Assembly: GCF_000814475.1 (NCBI RefSeq)
Contig: NZ_JSVC01000027.1
Location: forward strand, 124,001 to 188,000
Direction of reading: 5' to 3'
DNA from: Flavihumibacter solisilvae
GTDB taxonomy: Bacteria; Bacteroidota; Bacteroidia; Chitinophagales; Chitinophagaceae
DNA length: 64,000 bases
The notes under the pieces were generated by a model, which was not told the DNA's origin, did no database searches, and saw only the letters and a program-made list of their open reading frames with translations. Positions 58,462 to 64,000 of this stretch are shown here, one piece after another. The first letter of the stretch is position 1, and the number at the start of each line of letters is the position of its first letter. A program made the position numbers and the translations under genes.

Positions 58462-61446
58462 TTAGAATGAAAAGTTTACCCCTAAAATAATATTCCTTGC
58501 AGTCGGGTACGGAGCATACTCAATACCAAATGAAGGACGACCAGCAACGTTCTTATCTACGTTTACTTCAGGATCAAATCCTGAGAAGCCAGTTATTACA
58601 AACAGGTTCTGACCAGTGAGATAGATGTTTGAGTTCTTGAAAACAGATCCCACATTACCCAGGGCATAGCTCAGGGTAGCGTTGGAGAGCTTCATGTAAT
58701 CACCTTTCTCGAGGTAACGTGAAGACGCTGTGATCGGGCTTGAAGTAGCTTCGAGCGGATTGAGATCCATCAGGTCTTTGGAGATATTCCTGTTACCCAG
58801 GTTGCTTATCGGCAGAACTGTGTTTGCCGTGTTATTATACAACTCATGACCAAATGCACCGTTCATGCTGATTTCCAGGTTGAACTTCTTGTAACGCAGA
58901 TTGGTAGTGATACCAAGCAGAACATCCGGGTTCGGATCGCCGAGGTACCATTTTGTAGCGCCACCATCTTTCAGGATAGCCTGGCCGTCTTTATCAATTC
59001 CCTGGAATTCGCGAACATAGTAAACGTTCAGCGGCTGGTCATTCACGAAACGCTGAATGGTAGTACCGGAGATACCCTGACCGTGCAGACCACCTGTCGG
59101 AATTACGATCTGACCAAAATCAGTAAGCTTGTTATCGAGGAAGGTTGCATTTGCACCGATATCCCAGCTGAAGTCCTTGTTGCTGAACACCAGTACATTC
59201 AATGCGGCTTCTACACCACTGTTGATGATCTGACCGGGAAGGTTAACCCAGGTTGCTGCATTACCAACTGGAACCGGGTCAGCCAGGTCACGGTCGAACA
59301 GGATATCTTTTGTCTTTTTGTTGAAGTATTCTACTGAACCGTAAACACGTCCTTTAGAGATAGAGAAGTCAACACCCGCATTGATCACTGTAGAGGTTTC
59401 CCATTTCAGGTCCTTATTTTCCAGTGTATAACGGTTGAATGACTGCTGACCAGCTGTGTAAATTTCCTGTGAAGCAAATGCAGGGAATTCCTGGTTACCG
59501 GTCTGTCCCCAGCTACCCCTGATCCTCAACTGGTCGAATATGCTGCTTCCTTTCATGAACTCTTCGTTGTGCATGTTCCATGCAAGTGCGAGTGAAGGGA
59601 AGTAACCATATTGGTTGTTCTCACCGAATTTGCTGGAACCGTCAGCACGGAAAGTTCCGGTGAACAGGTACCTGTCTTTGAAGTTCAGGATCACCCTGCC
59701 GAAGTATGACTGCAGTTCAGAAGTTCCGTCGTAAGAATAAATCTGGCGGGAACCCTGTGTAGTATACTGCATGTAGTTATAATAAGGAGTCGACACGTTC
59801 GCGAAGTCCTGCCCGAACTGGCCTTCACCCCTGTTTACGAACTTCATGTACTCATAACCCGCAAGAGCAGTAAGTGTCAGGTTATTTTCAAATGTTTTCG
59901 TATAGTTCAGGGTGTGCGTAAGTTGTGTGGTAGTTAATGAACCGTTCGCGATATTGGCCAGGCCACGTCCCTGTACACCATCGAGGTTAATCCAGCTCCT
60001 AAGCTGGTTCTTACGGTTGCTCACCTGGTGGTTAATTGAATACAGGAAGCGATAATCGAGGCCTTCGGTGATTTTGTAAGAAGGTGCTATGTAAGCGAGA
60101 ATGTTTGAAGTATTGGAGATATCATCATACGCTTCTGACATTGCCAGCGGGTTGATGGCAGTATTACCAAATTGTGGAATGATATAGATGGAATCACCTG
60201 TAGCTGTTTTCTTCATGAGCGGGTGCGTGGGGTTCCACTGCAGCGCCTGGCTTACGAGGCTTCCGGTAAATCCGGCATCGTTTGAAACCGGTACTGCATT
60301 CTCCGTATTGTGCCCTACAGTAACGTTGAAATCAAGTCCCAGTTTCTTGCTCTGGAGGAACTTGAAAGAACCATTCATTCCCGCAGTGTACTTTTTAAAG
60401 TCGGATTTCAGGAGGATACCTTCCTGGTTGAAATAGCTCGCAGAAATGCGATACTTACCATTTTCGTTACCACCTGAAACACCAACACTGTAGTTCTGAG
60501 TGATCGCATTGCGTGTAATAGCATCCATGGCGTCAACGTTGGAGCCATAGTCGCCGGAAGTGAGGTTGTATTTAGACAATGCATCCCTGTATTCATTTCC
60601 GTCGAGCACATCGAGCTGCTTCATAATGCTGCTCACACCTACAGAGGCATTTACATCAACACGCTGACCACTGGCAGTACCCTTTTTGGTAGTAATGATG
60701 ATTACACCGTTGGAACCGCGGGATCCGTAAATAGCGGCCGCAGAAGCGTCTTTCAACACTTCCATGGACTGAATGTCGTTGTTGTTGATAAAGTTCAAAG
60801 GGTTAGTTGTAGGCAGGTTACCTACGCCACCTGCGTTTACTCCCGGTCTTGCTGTACGTCCGTCGAGTGCAACTCCGTCAACTACGTACAACGGCTGGTT
60901 ACCTGAACGGATAGAGGCGTTACCCCTGATACGAACAGTTGTGGCGCCGCCGGGTGCACCACTGTTGTTAAGAATTTGTACACCCGCAACCTTTCCCTGG
61001 AGGAGCTGGTCGGGCGCAGTTACTACACCTTTATTAAAGTCCTTGGCTTTTACCGATGCAACGGACCCGGTAATGTCCTTTTTCCTTGCAGTACCATATC
61101 CTACCACAACCACCTCGTTAAGGTCGGCGTTCGTAGCGGTTAGTGTACTTGCAACTTCAGTCAGCCCACTGATGTTCACTTCCTTACTGCCGAAACCAAC
61201 TGATGAAATCACCAGTACGGTTGCGCTTTGGGGAACTGAAATGGTGAAACGGCCGTCCGTTCCGGTCGACACGCCCTGTGTCGATCCCTTTACGGCGATC
61301 GTCGCTCCCACCACTGGTGAGCCGTCTTTTGAGTCTGTGATTTTTCCTGAGATTACCCGCTCCTGTGCCTGAACGGCAGAGCCTAGAAACAGCATAAGTA
61401 AAAGGACTGATAGCCCCCTTACCCAACGTGGCAATGCAGCAATCAT
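58462..61446 (-). CDS. SusC/RagA-family TonB-linked outer-membrane protein
   Basis: A 994-residue TonB-dependent channel. Signal peptide about 1-27 (VLLLMLFLGSAVQAQ), carboxypeptidase-D regulatory-like domain (about 30-110), TonB-box-like NEVVVVGYGT, plug with QPLYVVDGVALDG and KDASAAAIYGSRGSNGV, then the barrel. Its VVVVGYGT box and ASAAAIYGSRGSNGV motif are the standard SusC forms, unlike the two left-hand SusC proteins. The frame extends to an ATG at 61560, adding 38 residues before the signal peptide. The inner ATG at 61446 is preferred because it has an A-rich leader and a normal signal peptide. A promoter with both -33 and -7 elements lies upstream. Confidence 0.94.
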   Translation of the reverse strand: MIAALPRWVRGLSVLLLMLFLGSAVQAQERVISGKITDSKDGSPVVGATIAVKGSTQGVSTGTDGRFTISVPQSATVLVISSVGFGSKEVNISGLTEVASTLTATNADLNEVVVVGYGTARKKDITGSVASVKAKDFNKGVVTAPDQLLQGKVAGVQILNNSGAPGGATTVRIRGNASIRSGNQPLYVVDGVALDGRTARPGVNAGGVGNLPTTNPLNFINNNDIQSMEVLKDASAAAIYGSRGSNGVIIITTKKGTASGQRVDVNASVGVSSIMKQLDVLDGNEYRDALSKYNLTSGDYGSNVDAMDAITRNAITQNYSVGVSGGNENGKYRISASYFNQEGILLKSDFKKYTAGMNGSFKFLQSKKLGLDFNVTVGHNTENAVPVSNDAGFTGSLVSQALQWNPTHPLMKKTATGDSIYIIPQFGNTAINPLAMSEAYDDISNTSNILAYIAPSYKITEGLDYRFLYSINHQVSNRKNQLRSWINLDGVQGRGLANIANGSLTTTQLTHTLNYTKTFENNLTLTALAGYEYMKFVNRGEGQFGQDFANVSTPYYNYMQYTTQGSRQIYSYDGTSELQSYFGRVILNFKDRYLFTGTFRADGSSKFGENNQYGYFPSLALAWNMHNEEFMKGSSIFDQLRIRGSWGQTGNQEFPAFASQEIYTAGQQSFNRYTLENKDLKWETSTVINAGVDFSISKGRVYGSVEYFNKKTKDILFDRDLADPVPVGNAATWVNLPGQIINSGVEAALNVLVFSNKDFSWDIGANATFLDNKLTDFGQIVIPTGGLHGQGISGTTIQRFVNDQPLNVYYVREFQGIDKDGQAILKDGGATKWYLGDPNPDVLLGITTNLRYKKFNLEISMNGAFGHELYNNTANTVLPISNLGNRNISKDLMDLNPLEATSSPITASSRYLEKGDYMKLSNATLSYALGNVGSVFKNSNIYLTGQNLFVITGFSGFDPEVNVDKNVAGRPSFGIEYAPYPTARNIILGVNFSF

Positions 61447-61710
61447 AATTGTTGAGTTTTGGTTTTGGTTTTCGTGACGGTTTATAAAAAGTTTATATAG
61501 TCTTTTTTGCAACTCCCTCACTTGCTCTTTCGAGCTCAACCCCCCGTTGATTTTCAGCATCTAATCAGCCGCTTGCTCACCAGTATTTCAACTTCAAAGG
61601 CACTGTAAAAAAGTCAAACGCTGCTTGACTTTCACATAATCAGCATACCTGAATCATGCACAATGACTGCCCACGCAATCGATTGTGTGTACAAAGTACA
61701 TATTTTTATG

Positions 61711-61740
61711 CAAACATAGATTTTTTTGCTTTTTAACAAA
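61711..61740 (-). promoter_or_regulatory. Promoter of the third SusCD operon (-33/-7)
   Basis: On the minus strand TTTG (complement 61737-61740) is followed after 18 nt by TATGTTTG (complement 61711-61718). These match the Bacteroidota -33 TTTG and -7 TAnnTTTG at close to the usual spacing. The predicted start is near 61704, giving a leader of about 250 nt to the ATG at 61446, which leaves room for post-transcriptional control. Confidence 0.7.
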
Positions 61741-61815
61741 GTTTTTTTTGGACGCTTAAATAATTAACTATCAATGGTTCTGCGCTTATCTTGATCCAAA
61801 ATTCCCCGCAAACCA

Positions 61816-62232
61816 CTACGATTGGTGTTCCAACACGCCCGCAAAAGCTTCCATATATTCTATCACGTCTTCGCGCCGGTTTTTCTTCAGCCAGCGGAAG
61901 CCCCCCGGAAGTGCCTGCAGCACCTCGCGGTCTTCGAGATATTCAAGATTATGGATGTCGACAGGGGTGAGCCCGATCAGCTCCAGTTTGTGCATGAGCA
62001 GGCTGTGTGGGGCATTGGTGACGCCGCAATAAGAGTCTGCGATCTCGGACCATTCGCCTGTGCCGTGATGCGCATAAGCCAGGATCTCCTCTTTACTGAG
62101 ATTTGTAACCACCTGGATGAGGTTTCCGCAATTGCAGCCGCCATGGTGCCCCCAGGCATAGTATACGCCTCCCCTGAGCCTGCGCGCTGTTTCCCGCAGC
62201 GCACCGATCAGTTCGGGATTGGGATGGGCCAT
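61816..62232 (-). CDS. Cys/His-rich small protein of unknown function
   Basis: A 138-residue soluble protein without signal or membrane segment. I do not recognise a family. The notable part is WGHHGGCNCGNLIQVV (about 27-42), with two His and a Cys-x-Cys. It is followed by AYAHHGTGEWSE and a lone Cys in DSYCGVTNAPHS, a residue set suitable for binding a metal. The C-terminus is helical and charged. The reading frame has normal codon use, and the neighbours (the SusC promoter, and a divergent tricorn-like gene) give no functional hint. Confidence 0.8.
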   Translation of the reverse strand: MAHPNPELIGALRETARRLRGGVYYAWGHHGGCNCGNLIQVVTNLSKEEILAYAHHGTGEWSEIADSYCGVTNAPHSLLMHKLELIGLTPVDIHNLEYLEDREVLQALPGGFRWLKKNRREDVIEYMEAFAGVLEHQS

Positions 62233-62391
62233 ACGAGGTTTTGTTACTTGAATTTCCCACTCCTTTCCGCCCCGGCCAAACCTTGTTTAAACTTTGCTGC
62301 GCCATTCATAAGCAATTTCGAACGGTGATGAATTCCTGCGGCCAAAATAAAACCGGCTGCCCCTAACTTTAAGGATTAAACAGCTGAAAAT

Positions 62392-64000
62392 ATGAAAGCC
62401 CTTCTAACCGCGCTTGCCCTGGCATCCGGCATCGGACTCGCCAGTGCCCAGGAAGCCCCCCTGTGGTTGCGATACCCTGCGATAAGTCCCGACGGCAAAA
62501 CCGTTGCCTTCGGTTATAAAGGCGACATCTACCGTGTTGACGCAGCCGGTGGTGTGGCCGTTCCGTTAACGATCCACGAAGCGCATGATATGATGCCCGT
62601 GTGGAGCCGCGACGGCAAGACAATCGCTTTTGCGTCTGACCGACATGGTAATTTCGACGTGTATACGATGCCCGCAACAGGCGGCACGCCGACCCGGCTG
62701 ACATACAACAGTTCGCCGGACTACCCCTACGATTTTTCGCCCGATGGCCGCCAGGTGATCTTCGGCAGTGCCCGGAGCATCCCTGAAAAGAATGTCCGCT
62801 TTTACAGTCCGCGCCTGTTCCTGAACCTGTACAGTGTTCCGGTTACGGGTGGACGCAGTATCCTGATCACCAGCGCCGGTATGGAAAATGCCCATTACAA
62901 CAGTAAGGGCACGCAGATCGTGTTCCAGGACCGGAAAGGTTATGAGGATGCCTGGCGGAAGCACCACAATTCTGCGGTTACCCGCGACATCTGGATCATG
63001 GATGTGGCTTCCAATACCTATCGCCAGGTGAGTGGCTATGAGGGTGAGGACCGCGAGCCGGTATTCAGCAATGACGACCAGTTTGTGTATTACCTGAGCG
63101 AGAAGAATGGCAACCAGAATATTTACAAGGCGCCGGTGAAGAATAAGATGGCCGAGCAGCAGCTGACGAAGCTTACCACGCACCCCGTGCGTCACCTGAG
63201 CATCAGCGATAAGAACACGCTCTGTTATTCCTATAACGGTGAGGTTTATACGCTCGCAGACGGTGCCGCACCGAAGAAGCTGGATGTGAAGATCTATAAT
63301 GACGGTCGCGCCGGGGTGGAAAAGAACGTATCTATCAATGGTAACGTGACCGAGTTTGCGATCTCACCCAATGGAAAAGAGATCGCTTTCATTACGCGCG
63401 GGGAGATCTTCGTAACCAGTGTGGAAGGCACGCAGACGAAAAGGATCACCAATACACCGCAGCAGGAAAGAATGGTGGAATGGAGTCCGGATGGCCGCAG
63501 TATAATCTATGCGGCAGAGCGGAACGACAACTGGGACATCTTCCGTTCAACCATTACCCGCAAGGAGGAGCCATATTTCTATGCTTCAACCATTATTACA
63601 GAAGAACCGGTGATCGCAACTGCGGAAGAGGAATACCAGCCAAAGTATTCCCCTGACGGTAAAGAGGTAGCTTATGTTGCAGAAAGGAATATCCTGAAAG
63701 TATATAATGTGGCGTCAAAGAAGACCCGCGTACTGTTGCCGGAAGGCCGGAACTATTCATACGCCGACGGCGACTGGAATTTCAACTGGAGCCCCGACGG
63801 CAAGTGGATCATCTCCGATGATGGCGAAGGCAACTGGTTCACCGGCAATGCAGCCATGATCAAATCCGATGGCTCTAACGGCATTGTACACCCGATGAAA
63901 AGCGGTTTCGGCCAGGGCAACTTGAAATGGAGCATGGACGGGAAGGTGATCACCTGGACCAGCTCGAAGGAAGGCCGGAAGTCGCTCGCCATGCAGGGCA
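62392..64000 (+). CDS. Tricorn protease-like exported protein (3' end cut by window edge)
   Basis: The first 536 residues are in the window; the gene continues beyond it. The signal peptide is about 1-19 (ASGIGLASAQ). TolB/tricorn-type propeller repeats follow, each with an SPDGK or SRDGK turn (YPAISPDGKTVAFGYKGDI, PVWSRDGKTIAFASDRHGN, WSPDGRSIIYAAERNDNWD). The spacing and the start PLWLRYPAISPDG resemble tricorn protease homologues of Bacteroidota, which end in PDZ and S41 serine-protease domains. Those domains would lie outside the window and cannot be confirmed. A TolB-like propeller protein without protease is the alternative. Confidence 0.85.
   Translation, partial: MKALLTALALASGIGLASAQEAPLWLRYPAISPDGKTVAFGYKGDIYRVDAAGGVAVPLTIHEAHDMMPVWSRDGKTIAFASDRHGNFDVYTMPATGGTPTRLTYNSSPDYPYDFSPDGRQVIFGSARSIPEKNVRFYSPRLFLNLYSVPVTGGRSILITSAGMENAHYNSKGTQIVFQDRKGYEDAWRKHHNSAVTRDIWIMDVASNTYRQVSGYEGEDREPVFSNDDQFVYYLSEKNGNQNIYKAPVKNKMAEQQLTKLTTHPVRHLSISDKNTLCYSYNGEVYTLADGAAPKKLDVKIYNDGRAGVEKNVSINGNVTEFAISPNGKEIAFITRGEIFVTSVEGTQTKRITNTPQQERMVEWSPDGRSIIYAAERNDNWDIFRSTITRKEEPYFYASTIITEEPVIATAEEEYQPKYSPDGKEVAYVAERNILKVYNVASKKTRVLLPEGRNYSYADGDWNFNWSPDGKWIISDDGEGNWFTGNAAMIKSDGSNGIVHPMKSGFGQGNLKWSMDGKVITWTSSKEGRKSLAMQG

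Overview
The window comes from a Gram-negative member of the Bacteroidota, most likely the family Chitinophagaceae (family level is inference). Evidence: three SusC/SusD outer-membrane uptake pairs, a fused lpxC-fabZ gene, a PorX-type response regulator of type IX secretion, a secreted protein with a type B gliding/T9SS C-terminal domain, paired FG-GAP/ASPIC lipoproteins, and many promoters with the Bacteroidota -7 box TAnnTTTG. Most of the window is ordinary chromosomal housekeeping sequence. I see no insertion sequence, prophage, CRISPR array, rRNA or integrase. One tRNA (Leu, anticodon TAG) is present.

Layout. 1-8841 (minus): two tandem paralogous SusC-SusD pairs, the last SusD running off the left edge. 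8946-11186 (minus): bifunctional (p)ppGpp synthetase/hydrolase, divergent from tRNA-Leu. 11676-13997 (plus): ECF sigma factor, a single-span membrane protein and an exported protein with a barrel-like C-terminus, apparently one operon. 14097-19529 (plus): tandem universal stress protein, trigger factor, two complete ClpP paralogues, ClpX and a 58-residue protein, ending in back-to-back terminators. 19649-24589 (minus): acyl-CoA dehydrogenase, HhH (ComEA-like) membrane protein, metallo-beta-lactamase-fold hydrolase, small unknown protein and PorX. 24672-29973 (plus): HD phosphohydrolase, lpxD, lpxC-fabZ, lpxA and an overlapping ABC ATPase. 29980-35812: alanine dehydrogenase and tsaE (minus), copper P-type ATPase and RecQ (plus). 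35835-39774: HerA-like DUF853 ATPase and a GroES-like protein (minus), an orphan OmpR-family regulator (plus) and ruvB (minus). 39846-41207 (plus): MarR regulator plus NmrA-type oxidoreductase with matching palindromes. 41214-46198 (minus): DUF937-OmpA protein, periplasmic GH37 trehalase and GH65 alpha-glucosidase. 46290-50239 (plus): two paralogous membrane-anchored SRPBCC/GyrI-like proteins flanking a T9SS type B cargo. 50214-61446 (minus): two FG-GAP/ASPIC lipoproteins downstream of a third SusC-SusD pair, separated by a strong hairpin. 61816-64000: a small Cys/His-rich unknown protein and the start of a tricorn-like exported protease.

The features I find most worth following are regulatory or contextual: TAnnTTTG boxes only 4-5 nt before the start codons of four genes (predicting leaderless mRNAs), two five-copy short tandem repeats (11 bp and 14 bp), palindromic operators for acyl-CoA dehydrogenase, the MarR pair and the copper pump, the SusCD/FG-GAP hairpin, and the undescribed-looking trio at 46290-50239. 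No single dramatic new system is evident. All functions are inferred by reading translated sequence; no database search was run.
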